From assembly GCF_040448675.1 (NCBI RefSeq), contig NZ_CP159289.1, forward strand, positions 2,294,001 through 2,358,000: a DNA stretch of 64,000 bases. The letters run 5' to 3'. Of the stretch, positions 18,244 to 27,797 are shown piece after piece. The number at the start of each line of letters is the position of its first letter. The stretch's first letter is position 1. Origin of the DNA: Dyadobacter sp. 676. GTDB taxonomy: Bacteria; Bacteroidota; Bacteroidia; Cytophagales; Spirosomataceae. The notes under the pieces are model-generated. The model was not told the origin of the DNA and did no database searches. It saw only the letters and a program-made list of their open reading frames with translations. Both the position numbers and the translations under genes were made by a program.

Positions 18244-19690
18244 TCAGTTCGTTGCCAGGCTTCCAAACGGGAAAATAGCCGAGGAGACATGCGCCCGGTT
18301 CATAATCTGACCTAATTCTCTGGCCTTTTCTGGGAATTGCGGGGTCAGATTATTTTTTTCCTGCGGGTCTTTTGAGAGATCATAGAGCTCAACCAGCGCA
18401 TCCGGATTACCGGCGGCTTTCAACCGGACCGCCTTCCAGTTGCCCTGGCGCACCGCCTGCCTGCCGCCTTGCTCGTGGAATTCCCAGTACAGATAATCAT
18501 GCTTTTTCTGGGTTGGCTTGCCCTTCAATGCGTCGGTAAATGAAATGCCGTCGATATTGCGGGGCGCGGACGCATTTGCCAGCTCTGCGAAAGTGGGCAG
18601 AATGTCCCAGAAGGCGCCGATGTAATCGCTTTTGGAACCCGGCTTGATGACAGCGGGCCAACGAGCGGCGAATGGTTCACGAATACCACCCTCATACAAA
18701 TCGCGCTTCACGCCGCGGAAGCCGGCACTGCTGTCGAAAAAATTCGGGTCCGCCCCTCCTTCGATGTGCGGGCCATTGTCGCTGGTGAAAATGACCAGCG
18801 TATTCTTATCCAGTCCTTTTTCCTTCAATTTATCCATCACCTGCCCCACGTACAGGTCCAGGCGTGCCACCATGGCCGCAAAAGTGGCGTGAGGAAATTC
18901 CTGCGATGCATAACCGCCACCGGTAGCCCCGGGGCCATAGTCGGCACCCTTGTATGGCTTTTCTCCGAATTTACCTTTATAGAACCTGAAAAGGCTGTCG
19001 TCCGGCACAACCAGCTCTGCGTGCGGCAGAATGTAGGGCAGGAACAAGAAGAACGGCTGCTTTCCGTCCTGTGCCTCCAGAAAAGCGATCGCCTTTTTCT
19101 GGATCAGGTCGGGGGCGTATTCCTTGTTGTTGATCAGCCCTTTATTTCCTTCCAAGAGTATTTTTTTGCTGTTATCCCAAAGGTGTTCGGGATAATAGCG
19201 ATGTGCCAGGCTCTGGCAGTTATAACCAAAAAAACGGTCGAATCCCTGCTTGTTCGGGTCACCCTCCGAACCCACCGGGCCCAATCCCCACTTCCCGAAA
19301 GCGGCCGTTGTATATCCCGACTTTTTTTAGTATTTCCGCCAATGTGATCACCGAATCGGCAATGGGTTGCTGGCCTTCCGGTTCCACACTTTTGTTGCCG
19401 CGAATGTAGGTATGCCCCGTGTGCTGGCCCGTCAGCAGCGACGACCGCGAAGGCGCGCATACGGAGGTACCCGCATAGAATTGACTGAAAATCATCCCTT
19501 CCCGCGCGAGACGATCGATGTTGGGTGTTTTAATAAGTTTTTGCCCGTTAAAACCGACATCGCCATAGCCGAGGTCGTCGGCCAGGATAAATACGATATT
19601 CGGACGTGCCGGTTTAGGTGTTTGGGCTGGGGAATGATGGCAAAGAAACGACGTGGCAAAGAGGGCAACCAGCAAAAAGTACTTTTTCAT
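18244..19690 (-). CDS. Secreted S1-type sulfatase, frameshifted at an A7 tract
   Basis: This should encode about 481 residues. Signal peptide: MKKYFLLVALFATSFLCHHS. The metal-binding DD is in NIVFILADDLGYGDVGF, and the sulfatase signature CAPSRSSLLTGQ contains the Cys converted to formylglycine. Downstream, FTSDNGPHIEGGADP supplies the second metal-ligand region. The frame breaks at 19322-19328 (seven T on the plus strand). Removing one base restores LKKSGYTTAAFGKWGLGPVGS, a perfect sulfatase segment, so the gene is probably intact in the organism. It hydrolyses a sulfate ester, probably from a glycan. It has its own leader promoter (19920-19937) and is separated from the SusC-SusD-sulfatase operon by two toxin-antitoxin modules. 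Confidence 0.88.
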
Positions 19691-19769
19691 TATGGAGTAG
19701 ATTAATACACTTCAGAAAGACATTGCAATCCCGGGAATACTTGGATTTAACTTGGTAGCTGTATCTTTG

Positions 19770-19868
19770 TTTCCGATACCCTACGACAGCCCGGACGACC
19801 GGCATGAATTGACAACCACCGAAAATTCCGGCAAGTCGCGCCTGGACTGTCTCTTAGGGTATCGGAAA
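19770..19868. repeat. 99-bp inverted-repeat element / long hairpin in the sulfatase leader
   Basis: TTTCCGATACCCTA (19770-19783) and TAGGGTATCGGAAA (19855-19868) are perfect 14-bp inverted arms. The adjoining inner bases (CGACAG and CTGTCT; CGGAC and GTCC) also pair, leaving a loop around ATTGACAACCACC. On the minus strand this lies in the leader of the sulfatase. On the plus strand a -7-like TATCTTTG ends at 19769, directly before the first arm. It could be a structured leader RNA, a small RNA or a MITE-like repeat. No protein-coding frame in it is convincing. Confidence 0.5.
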
Positions 19869-19919
19869 GCAGATATGTTTCTGAATATTGCTAATCGGGA
19901 GATCGACGTAATCTACTTG

Positions 19920-19937
19920 TTTGATAGACAAAGTAAA
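19920..19937 (-). promoter_or_regulatory. Promoter of the frameshifted sulfatase gene
   Basis: The minus strand reads TTTACTTTGTCTATCAAA, identical over 18 bases to 13792-13809, with a -7 TACTTTG. A TTG lies 17 bases upstream (TTTGCTTGTT region). It predicts a leader of about 230 nt containing the 99-bp hairpin. The box is itself half of an inverted repeat, CAAAGTA (19929-19935) with TACTTTG downstream. Confidence 0.5.
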
Positions 19938-20003
19938 GATAAATACTTTGAACAAGCAAATGCTAATAGAAAGAATTTGCGATTTTACCGGTGATTTCTG
20001 AGA

Positions 20004-20373
20004 CTATTTTAGCAGTCTGACAGAATAATTGTCAAATTTCCCGTCGTCGGTCAGCAACCACAAATCTTCCACTTGTGATTGCGCAATCAGCAACTGTCGA
20101 AAGGTTCTTTATGAATCAATGGAAGCTGCTGATACACACCCAATGCGGGATTTTGATATCGATCAGTTGAACTTCCGCTGGCACCAGACGATCAATGGGA
20201 TTGGGAATAGTAAGTTTCAGTAAGCCAGCTTTAATGGCGATTTCCCAAAGTGAACCCATACTGAAAAACAGCTCGTTTTGCTTGTTTTCGATCAGGTCGA
20301 TTTGCGTTTGGCTAAGCCTTTCGTCGTCAGTCAGAAACCAAAGAAGGATGTGAGTGTCAAGAAGTATTCTCAT
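20004..20373 (-). pseudogene. VapC-type PIN-domain toxin with two frameshifts
   Basis: The N-terminal 80 residues are a normal PIN domain (MRILLDTHILLWFLTDD with catalytic Asp; SMGSLWEIAIKAGLLKL with Glu). The frame is lost after KIPHW. Adding one base near 20145 and one near 20095 restores YQQLPLIHKEPFD, then LLIAQSQVEDLWLLTDDGKFD, giving a normal-length VapC of about 123 residues. As sequenced, the C-terminal acidic residues of the nuclease site are missing. PIN toxins cleave RNA. The start overlaps the antitoxin stop by ATGA. It may be an inactivated toxin or a doubly miscalled sequence. Confidence 0.75.
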
Positions 20374-20618
20374 TCGAGCGCATTAAAATCCGTTAGTTCA
20401 TCCGTGAAGTTATCGGGAACGCGAGATATAATGCCTTTGCCTGAGCCTCTTTTCAATTCAAGTTTCGCTGCATTCGAAGACTCCTGAAACAGGTGATAGG
20501 CCCATTCCAGCTTATCCTTGAAATCCTTGTCGTGCAAGGCTTCCAATTGCTTTTTAAGCAATTCGTTTTCCCTCTTCAATGCGTCGAAATCTTTTTGAGA
20601 AATAACAGGAGTACCCAT
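20370..20618 (-). CDS. Antitoxin partner of the VapC-like toxin
   Basis: This encodes 82 residues. The middle is a probable coiled coil (FDALKRENELLKKQLEAL), followed by a segment ending SRVPDNFTDELTDFNALE. This resembles small Bacteroidota antitoxins of the DUF2281/VapB-like kind, with an acidic C-terminal tail suited to block a PIN nuclease. Its TGA overlaps the toxin ATG by four bases, the usual order for VapBC. If the toxin is truly broken, this would be an orphan antitoxin. Confidence 0.72.
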   Translation of the reverse strand: MGTPVISQKDFDALKRENELLKKQLEALHDKDFKDKLEWAYHLFQESSNAAKLELKRGSGKGIISRVPDNFTDELTDFNALE

Positions 20619-20680
20619 GGCTTTTGAATTTACATATGAGTAAATTTAAGATAAGTATCCCTGAAATACAACATCACTTT

Positions 20681-20980
20681 TTAGCGACTCGGAAAGGCGG
20701 TAATCTTGCCGATGTTTTGCACACGTCCGCTGGCCCTTACTTTCCAAATGTCATATTTTTTCTGCATATCCAGCCAAAATTCGGCACTCACACCAAACCC
20801 TTTCTCCAACCTGACCGCCATCTCGGCCGATATGCCCGCCACCTCATTGACCACTTCGGAGAGCTGCTTGCGGCTAACATTCAATTCCTTTGCGGCGCGG
20901 GTTACCGAAATCTTCATTTCTTTTAATATATCCTCGCGCAACACCGCGCCCGGGTGCACAGGTTTCATTTCACTTTCCAT
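20681..20980 (-). CDS. higA: HigA-family antitoxin (XRE HTH)
   Basis: This encodes 99 residues from ATG 20980. The longer open frame upstream overlaps the toxin and is not needed. It starts MESEMKPVHPGAVLREDILKE and has the HTH SVTRAAKELNVSRKQLSEVVNE, then AEMAVRLEKGFGVSAEFWLDMQ, the hallmark of HigA antitoxins. It binds the HigB toxin and represses the operon. It overlaps the HigB coding end by 11 bases, toxin first, as in canonical higBA. Confidence 0.88.
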   Translation of the reverse strand: MESEMKPVHPGAVLREDILKEMKISVTRAAKELNVSRKQLSEVVNEVAGISAEMAVRLEKGFGVSAEFWLDMQKKYDIWKVRASGRVQNIGKITAFPSR

Positions 20981-21266
20981 AACGTTCAATGATAATCGAC
21001 GTAGTCGATTTGTATACATTACCATCTTCAAACCTGAACAGCACCCGATAATTCCCGGTGATCCAAACTGACCAAAAGCCTTCCAACCTACCTGAAAGTG
21101 AATGCAATCGATATCCGGGAATGGCTCTGACAGGTTCAAGGTTTTTGGCCGTGTTTAAAACCGAGAGGATACGTTTGAGCTTCTCGATTTGCTCAGGTGG
21201 CAACTTCGATGCATCGTCCTTTTCCCAAAGCAGCCTGAGCCCTTTGTGGTTGAAAGTCTTAATCAT
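20970..21266 (-). CDS. higB: HigB-type RelE-superfamily toxin, altered C-terminus
   Basis: This encodes 98 residues in the current frame. MIKTFNHKGLRLLWEKDDASKL, then the core IPGYRLHSLSGRLEGFWSVW and GNYRVLFRFEDGNVYK, matches HigB mRNA interferases. Normal members end in an acidic DYxDYH tail. Here one extra A in the run at 21009-21011 would restore KIDYVDYH plus stop, giving about 92 residues and leaving a standard gap to higA. As written, the last about ten residues are replaced. It is probably functional if the indel is an error. Confidence 0.82.
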   Translation of the reverse strand: MIKTFNHKGLRLLWEKDDASKLPPEQIEKLKRILSVLNTAKNLEPVRAIPGYRLHSLSGRLEGFWSVWITGNYRVLFRFEDGNVYKSTTSIIIERYGK

Positions 21267-21345
21267 ATTAAAGATAGTACGTAACCTCGAAGGTTACAAA
21301 TTTATCAACAGCAATATGATCGTTGTTGCTGATAAATTCCATCTT

Positions 21346-22785
21346 CTATTTCCGAACGGCACGCCCTATCTCCCGAACGTTCTTCCCTGTCTTATGCTGC
21401 AAATCATCACCCATGTCTTCACGGGCTGCATCGGCGATCTTTTCGAGTTCCGCCACTATTTCCGGGTTCTGTTCCAGCACGTCATACCGCTCGGACGGAT
21501 CGCGGGCGAGGTTGTATAATGCCTTCGGGTATTGATGATCTTCCGGCGCCGGGCCGGGCTGACCGTTTTTACCCGGCAATGACCCCTCGTACGTGCGGCC
21601 GGGATGCGCGAACACGAGTTTCCAATTGCCTTTCCGAACAGCTTCGAGGCTGTTTTTGCGGTAGTAATACAAAAAGGTTTCCCGCGGCGTCTGGCTTTCG
21701 TCGCCTTTGAGCAATGCGCTGAAATCGACGCCGTCGATTTTTTCTTTCGGTAATTTCGCGCCGGTGAGTTTGACGATCGTCGGGAGGACGTCGAGTGTGG
21801 ACAAAAGCTTGTTGGAAACCCTTCCGGCCGGAATAACGCCCGGCCAGCGCATAATGCAAGGTTCCCGTTGCCCGCCTTCGAAGGAGGTTCCTTTACCTTC
21901 GCGGAAACCTCCGGCAGAACCGGCATGGTCGCCGTAATTCAACCACGGACCGTTGTCGCTGGTAAAAATTACAAGGGTGTTATTATCCAGGCCCTGCGCC
22001 TTCAACTCCTTCATGATCTCCCCTACCGACCAGTCGAGTTCCATCATCACATCGCCGAAAATACCTCTTTCGCTTTTACCGCGGAACTTCGCGGACGCGG
22101 CCAGGGGCACATGTGGGAGCGGATGCGGCACGTACAGGAAGAAGGGTTTGCTTTTGTTTCTTTTGATAAACGAGATGGCCTTTTCGGTGATTACGGGCGT
22201 CAGTTCACTGGCATCTTCCAGGTTTTTGATCTCTTTTACCTGCTTGTTACCGTCGATCCAGTGAAGCGGCGGATATTTTGCGCGCTCCTGCCACGGGTGC
22301 AACGGCCACATGTCATGCGAATAAGGCACGCCGTAATATTCGTCGAAGCCCTGTTGGAGCGGTAAAAATTCCTGGTCGCTGCCCAGATGCCATTTACCGA
22401 AAATACCGGTTGCGTAGCCCTGCGCCTTCACGAGTTCGGCAATGGTCTCTTCTTTGGGGTTAAGCCCAAGCCCCGCATTCGGCCCGAACGCCCCTGATAT
22501 GCCCAGGCGGTTGGGATAACAACCCGTAAGTAATGCGGCACGGGAGGCGCTGCAAACCGCCTGCGCGGCCATAAAATTGGTGAACCGGGTACCCTCCATG
22601 GCCATTTTGTCGAGATTAGGCGTCTTATAGCCTAATGCGCCGTTTACGGAAAGGTCGCCATAGCCGAGGTCGTCGATGAAGAACAGGACGATGTTGGGTG
22701 TTTTCGCCGCCGGTTTGCCGGATTGAAAGGCCATCAGAAGGCAAAGGCCCGTTGTGACCAGCAGCAGGGAGAGTATTCTAAGCAT
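21346..22785 (-). CDS. Secreted S1-type sulfatase of the SusC/SusD operon
   Basis: This encodes 479 residues. Signal peptide: MLRILSLLLVTTGLCLLMAFQSG. The metal site is in NIVLFFIDDLGYGDLSVNG. The signature is CSASRAALLTG, where Ala replaces the usual Pro (C-x-A-S-R), a known variant that still carries the formylglycine Cys. FGKWHLG and FTSDNGPWLNYGDHAGSAGG complete the active-site set. It lies 89 bases after susD, with a strong hairpin in the gap. The gene is probably co-transcribed with the transporter, so sulfated oligosaccharide import and desulfation are coupled. Formylglycine maturation must come from a gene outside the window. Confidence 0.92.
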   Translation of the reverse strand: MLRILSLLLVTTGLCLLMAFQSGKPAAKTPNIVLFFIDDLGYGDLSVNGALGYKTPNLDKMAMEGTRFTNFMAAQAVCSASRAALLTGCYPNRLGISGAFGPNAGLGLNPKEETIAELVKAQGYATGIFGKWHLGSDQEFLPLQQGFDEYYGVPYSHDMWPLHPWQERAKYPPLHWIDGNKQVKEIKNLEDASELTPVITEKAISFIKRNKSKPFFLYVPHPLPHVPLAASAKFRGKSERGIFGDVMMELDWSVGEIMKELKAQGLDNNTLVIFTSDNGPWLNYGDHAGSAGGFREGKGTSFEGGQREPCIMRWPGVIPAGRVSNKLLSTLDVLPTIVKLTGAKLPKEKIDGVDFSALLKGDESQTPRETFLYYYRKNSLEAVRKGNWKLVFAHPGRTYEGSLPGKNGQPGPAPEDHQYPKALYNLARDPSERYDVLEQNPEIVAELEKIADAAREDMGDDLQHKTGKNVREIGRAVRK

Positions 22786-22812
22786 CTTGCAAGGTTTGGT
22801 TTTAGGTAATAT

Positions 22813-22858
22813 CAGCGCAGTATGGCGCCAAGCTCCCGCCTGGTACCGTACTGCGCTG
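22813..22858 (-). promoter_or_regulatory. Intercistronic hairpin between susD and the sulfatase gene
   Basis: CAGCGCAGTA (22813-22822) and TACTGCGCTG (22849-22858) are perfect 10-bp arms, with further pairing inside. There is no T tract, so it is more likely an mRNA-stabilising or processing hairpin that sets the transporter-to-enzyme ratio than a strong terminator. Confidence 0.5.
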
Positions 22859-22873
22859 TTTGCTCAAAATTAA

Positions 22874-24469
22874 TTACCAGTTCGGATTTTGTTTCAGGTT
22901 CGGGTTCAAATCGCGCTCCTTTTGCGGGATCGGCCAGAGGTAATGGCGGCTCGCATCAAAAACACGGTCCGAAGAGGCAGCCTGCACCGTAACCAGCTTG
23001 CCGCTGGCATCCGGGTAAGTAATGCCGAACACCGGACCATTCATTACCTGCTCCCCGATTTTCCATCGACGGATGTCATACAACCGCTGTCCCTCGAAAG
23101 CCAGTTCCACCGTCCGTTCGCGCCGGACGATTTCGCGCAACGCAGCCTGGGCGGTTGTCGTTACCGAAGGCTGTTTCACATCGGTACGGCCGTTTCTTAC
23201 CTGATTAATGGCCGCCAGCACGCTCGCATCGATTTGCCCCAGCTCGATTTTCGCTTCGGCATAAGTCAGCAGCACCTCCGCGTAACGTAGCAGGATAATG
23301 TTGATGCCGCTATTGCCGGGATTCGCGAAATCTTCGGCATTGATATACTTTTTAATATTAAAACCAGTGGTAGAAGCGATGTAAGTGCTTCCGATCGCAT
23401 CGGCGGTGCCACTGGTCGGGCGGGGCTGGAAAGTAATACCGCTGGGTAATGCGTCGCCTTCGAGGAATACCGAAAATTTCAGGCGCGGGTCGCGATTGAC
23501 ATAAGGTTTCGCCGGATCGTAGCCGCTCGAAGGATCGGTGATTTTCTTGCCTTCGAGTGTTTCATAGGTGTCTACCAATGCTTTTGTCGGCACATAGGTA
23601 CTTTGCGCATTTTTCTGGCTGTACGGGGCGAGCAAGTTGAAGACGTTGTTCGGATAAACATCCTTCAAATACTGTTTGTCCAAAAGCACTTCCTTGTTGT
23701 TCTCCGCGGCGTAGCTATACAGTTTTTCATAGGACTCATTCAAACCATACACTCCGAGCTTGATCACCTGATCGGCGGCATCGGCAGCTTTCTGGTAACG
23801 TCCCGCGTACAGGTCCGCACGCGCGAGCAAGCCTAATGCGGCACCTTTCGTAAACCGGCCTTTATCTGCGGCACCGTAAGTAGCCGGCAACAATGCAGCA
23901 GCTTCGGTCAGTTCTTTTTCCACAAAATTCCAGATTTCCTCGACCGGTGTGTTGGTCAATGCGCGGCCTTCATCGATACTGATCGACGACGTTACCAGCG
24001 GCACCGGACCAAACAATCCGGCGAGTTTCAAATAATGGTAAGCCCGTAGCGCCTTTGCTTCGCCTTTGAGCTGATTGATCAATGCAGCATTAGTGCCCGG
24101 CACTTTATCGACGTTTTCAAGGAAATAATTTACGCCGCGAATGCCCCGGTAAGCCCTTTTCCACTCTTCATATATCACCGAACTCGTAGCGTCATAACTT
24201 CCGGCCTCAACGTAAGCGGCCACGTTGAAGCTCTGGTTGGTGTGCGCGAGATCGGTAATGCCGTCCCAGGTTACGGCGGTCGTGCTGTCCAGATCGGTGT
24301 AGAGGGAGTTAACGGCAAGTTTGGCGTCGTTTTCGGTTTTCCAGAACAAATCTTCTGAAAGCCGGTCGTTGGGAACGGTTTCGAGCAGGCCCGAATCGCA
24401 GGAGGACAGACCAAGCATCAATGCCGTAATTCCTGCGTAAATGGTATGTTTAAATGTACTTGTTTTCAT
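22874..24469 (-). CDS. SusD/RagB-type outer-membrane glycan-binding lipoprotein
   Basis: This encodes 531 residues. I chose ATG 24469 because it opens the lipoprotein signal MKTSTFKHTIYAGITALML with lipobox LSSC; the frame is open 33 codons further upstream. SusD features: LLETVPNDRLSEDLFWKTEND near the N-terminus, TPR-like helices with GEAKALRAYHYLKLAGLFGPVPL, and the C-terminal RRERTVELAFEGQRLYDIRRW and YLWPIPQKERDLNPNLKQNP. It works with the SusC transporter encoded eight bases upstream to capture oligosaccharides. Ligand specificity is unknown, though the operon's sulfatase suggests a sulfated glycan. Confidence 0.93.
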   Translation of the reverse strand: MKTSTFKHTIYAGITALMLGLSSCDSGLLETVPNDRLSEDLFWKTENDAKLAVNSLYTDLDSTTAVTWDGITDLAHTNQSFNVAAYVEAGSYDATSSVIYEEWKRAYRGIRGVNYFLENVDKVPGTNAALINQLKGEAKALRAYHYLKLAGLFGPVPLVTSSISIDEGRALTNTPVEEIWNFVEKELTEAAALLPATYGAADKGRFTKGAALGLLARADLYAGRYQKAADAADQVIKLGVYGLNESYEKLYSYAAENNKEVLLDKQYLKDVYPNNVFNLLAPYSQKNAQSTYVPTKALVDTYETLEGKKITDPSSGYDPAKPYVNRDPRLKFSVFLEGDALPSGITFQPRPTSGTADAIGSTYIASTTGFNIKKYINAEDFANPGNSGINIILLRYAEVLLTYAEAKIELGQIDASVLAAINQVRNGRTDVKQPSVTTTAQAALREIVRRERTVELAFEGQRLYDIRRWKIGEQVMNGPVFGITYPDASGKLVTVQAASSDRVFDASRHYLWPIPQKERDLNPNLKQNPNW

Positions 24470-24477
24470 AAATGTGA

Positions 24478-27400
24478 TCAGAATGAGAGGTTCAAACCAA
24501 ATGTGTACAATGCGGTTTGCGGGAAATAAACGGCACGGCCGGACGGTACTTCGGGGTCGAGGTTCCATTCATTCAGCTTGGAAAATGTCAGCAGATTGGT
24601 AGCCGAAGCGTAAACACGGATGCGGCTTACCCTAAGCTTGCTCACGATGTCCGCCGGAATATTGTACGCGAGCTGCACGTTTTTCAGGCGCAGGTAAGAA
24701 CCGTCGATCACCAGCCGGTCCGAAGTCGCCACATTTCGAAGGTCGAACTTCACCGGGCGAGGGAAACGCGCCCCGGGGTTTTCGGGAGTCCAGTAATTAT
24801 TCGTGTAAATCTCATGGGTGAAACCTTCCTGGTTGCCCATTTCCGCGAGTGCACCGGCCAGGCGTGCATCTACTTTCGCCGCTCCCTGAAACAATATGCT
24901 CAGGTCGAAACCCTTGAAAGAGAAATCGCCGTTCAGGCCAAATGTGTATTTCGGGAATGAGTTACCGATCACGGTCATGTCGTCGGCGTTGATCTTGCCG
25001 TCGCCATTCCGATCCACATATTTTACGTCGCCGGGCTTGGTATTGGCGACGTAGGTTGCCTTGTACTCGGTAATTTCCTGCTGGGACTGGAAAAGTCCGT
25101 CGGTCTGATAACCCCACAGTGTGTTGATCGGCAGGCCTTTGGCGATGATATAACGCGGGTCGATATCAGAACCGGTGATGTACGGACCGGTGCCTTTCAA
25201 ATCCACGACTTTGTTTTCATTAATACTCAAATTTCCTCCCAAACCATACCGGAAACCTGACGCACTCGCAGCGCCACGGTAGTTCAGGCTAAACTCCCAG
25301 CCTTTATTCTCTACCGAACCTGCATTCTGCGGCGGTGCTTTCAAGCCTATCGTGGCAGGGATGTCGAGGTTCAAAAGAATATCGTCGGTGAGCTTGCGAT
25401 AGTAATCGGCGGTTAACGCCAACCGCTTGTTCAGAAATACCGCATCGATACCGAGGTCGAGTTGCGTGGTAGACTCCCAGCCCAGGCCGGTATTAGCCAG
25501 CGTCGTAGGGCGGTAGCCTTGCACCGGCACACCACCGAAGCTGTAACCGAGGGCCGTCAACGCCGAATAGTAGCTATACAAATCCACCGACTGGTTTCCG
25601 GTAATCCCCCACGAGCCGCGGAGTTTCAGGTCATTAACCGCTTTTTCCAGCCCTTGCCAGAAATTTTCCTTCGAAATGCGCCATCCCGCCGAGAATGAAG
25701 GGAAGAAACTGTATTGTTTTGAGCCGGTGAATTTGGAAGAACCGTCATAGCGGCCATTCGCCTCGAACAGGTATTTCTCTTTGTAATCATAATTTACCCG
25801 TCCGAAATACGAGCGCAGGCCATATTCGGCGTCGTTGCCGGAATTGCTTTTGGTACCGTCATTCGCGCCCTGACCGATCGACCCGATGTCATTGTTATAA
25901 AACCGCTCACGGTAGGCCGACAGGAAAGTCTGCGTATTGCCGATTTGCGAGTAACCCACCAACGCCTTCAAACCATGACTGCCAAAGCTTTTTTCGTAGG
26001 TCAGCAAATTATTGATCGTATACTCGCGCAGCGTGTTCCTGACTTCCGTGAGCGAATTGATGGCGACTGTTTTGGTAACGTTGGTATTCTTGTCGGTGTT
26101 AGTATATGAGTTGGTAAAGTTTTTCTGGTTGGTAAATGTGCCCCGGCCAGCGATTTGCGTGGAGAACGTCAATCCTTCCACAATGTCGAATTCAGCCTTG
26201 ACATAACCCGCCAGGTAATCCGTCACTTGTCTTGACTGCCCCCCCGATTTCATTAAACATCAATGGGTTATTCCCCTGCGTGCTCAATCCATAAGTACCA
26301 TCCGGATATTTGGGAACCGCCCACAATGTGCCGTGAAAGAAGTGATTCAAGGGTTGTGGGTTCTGTCCGGAATTGTTCACGGTGGGGTTCAATGCGCGGG
26401 CATAGCGGTAGTTGATGTCGCCGCTGACGCGAATGCGTTTCGAGACATTGTAGTCGGTATTCAAACGGAATTCGCCGATTTTATTGGAATAACCGGCAAT
26501 TACCCCCTGCTGGTCCTGGAAACGGGCGCTCAACCGGGTGCGGATCATGTCAGTTCCGCCGGCTACCGAAATGGTGTGATTTTGCTGGGGAGCGGAGCGA
26601 AGCATCGTTTCGAACCAGGTATTCGGCATCGGGTATTTCTCCCGGTCGGTCGCATGAACGTACGCTTGAATGGATTCCTCTGTAAAACGCGCCGGAACAG
26701 CCAGGCCGGCATTCGTGTACGCAGCCACCTGCTCGCGCATGTAAGCCTCGATCCCCATCATTTTGGGCACGTTGTTGGATTTCTGAACGGCATAATAACC
26801 GTGGTAATCCACCTGTACCTTGCCGCCTTTGGCACGCTTCGTAGTGACGAGAATGACGCCATTGGTTGCGCGGGAGCCGTAAATGGCTGTCGAAGAGGCA
26901 TCCTTCAAAACGGAAATCGACTCGATATCGTCCGGGTTGATATCGCTCAAACGCTGCTCGATGCCATCCACGATCACCAATGCATCGTTTTTGCCGAGAT
27001 CATACCCGCTGGTACTGCTGCCGTTGATATTGAACGTGGTGATACCCCGGACCCGGATATTGGTATTCGACTTCCCCGGCGAACCACCTTGATCGAGCAC
27101 GGTCACACCCGGCATCAGTCCCTGCATCGACTGCTGGATATTCGATACCGGCCGTTTGGTAATTGCTTCACCGCTGATCTGGGACACCGAGTTCGTGAGG
27201 GCATTCCGTTTCTGGGTGCCGTAACCCACCACTACGACTTCCTCCAACTGCTTCGTATCCGCAGCCAGCTTGATATCGATCGTGGCGCGGCCGTTCACGG
27301 CCACCTCCTGGGTAACGTACCCGATCCCGGAGAAAACAAGAATACCGTTCGATGGTGCATTGATTTCGTACTTACCGTCGGCGTCCGTGGAGGTACCGGT

Positions 27401-27574
27401 AAGCGTGTTTTTGACTACAATATTGACGCCTGGCACCGAACCATTGTCGGTTGCGGACGTTACGGTGCCTTTCACGGCGATGTTCTGGGCGAAGGCGCCG
27501 AGGCCAGGGAGCAGCAAAGCCGCAATCAGCAGGCCTCTGCTCAGGAGAGCGTTTCTGGATAGATTTTGGAACAT
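24478..27574 (-). CDS. SusC/RagA TonB-dependent outer-membrane transporter, frameshifted at a G7 tract
   Basis: This should encode about 1031 residues. Order: signal peptide (about 1-29), a carboxypeptidase-regulatory-like beta sandwich (VKGTVTSATDNGSVPGVNIV), the TonB-box region and plug (EEVVVVGYGTQKRNALTNSV; GVTVLDQGGSPG; DASSTAIYGSRATNGVILVTTK), then the 22-strand barrel ending TALYTFGLNLSF. The frame breaks at the C7 run (plus strand) 26239-26245. Deleting one base restores NEIGGQSRQVTDYLAGYVKAEF without a gap. The total length and flawless flanks favour an error over a dead gene. It transports large oligosaccharides using TonB/ExbBD. It is first in the SusC-SusD-sulfatase operon. Confidence 0.9.
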
Positions 27575-27677
27575 AGTAATTAGTTAAAATGGGGCTGGGT
27601 TCAGACAATCGGGTACGTGCAAACGCAGTGCGGTCAGCGGGCCGCCGGAATCATTAAAGAAGAACAAATCGGAAATG

Positions 27678-27708
27678 GCTGTTACCGGCTAGCAGCGGCA
27701 ACAACAGC
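27678..27708 (-). promoter_or_regulatory. Leader hairpin overlapping the Cys codons of the SusC-operon uORF
   Basis: In the minus-strand transcript GCTGTTGTTGCCG (27708-27696) can pair with CGGTAACAGC (27687-27678), with one 3-nt bulge and a G-U pair. The 5' arm holds the Cys codons of the leader peptide and the loop holds its TAG. A ribosome paused on these codons would block the hairpin. There is no T tract directly behind, so the output may be on Rho access or downstream folding. Confidence 0.42.
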
Positions 27709-27730
27709 GGAATAATTGGGAAAGATCCAT
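27689..27730 (-). CDS. Cysteine-rich leader peptide MDLSQLFRCCCRC upstream of susC
   Basis: This 13-codon ORF begins at ATG 27730 and ends at TAG 27689-27691, encoding MDLSQLFRCCCRC. Four of its last five residues are Cys. It lies about 60 nt inside the leader from the promoter at 27798-27805 and about 115 nt before the susC start. The pattern resembles polycysteine attenuator peptides known from mycobacteria (established there, by memory). Here it stands in front of a transporter operon containing a sulfatase, so a logical role is to raise expression when cysteinyl-tRNA is short, that is, when sulfur is scarce. Translation is not proven. Confidence 0.5.
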   Translation of the reverse strand: MDLSQLFRCCCRC

Positions 27731-27797
27731 GCGGCGGTTCAGGTTGGTGGTTGTCAATGGGCAAATCAATAAACTATAAATTCTATTAAACATATAG

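Noticed and set aside
19614..19805. Short ORF MPVVRAVVGYRKQRYSYQVK in the sulfatase leader
   Set aside because: It overlaps the long hairpin and runs past the sulfatase start; no Cys-codon cluster or coupling to the gene is visible.
26333..27562. 409-codon plus-strand ORF opposite susC
   Set aside because: It is a shadow of a conserved SusC reading frame; the antisense translation has no signal or domain.
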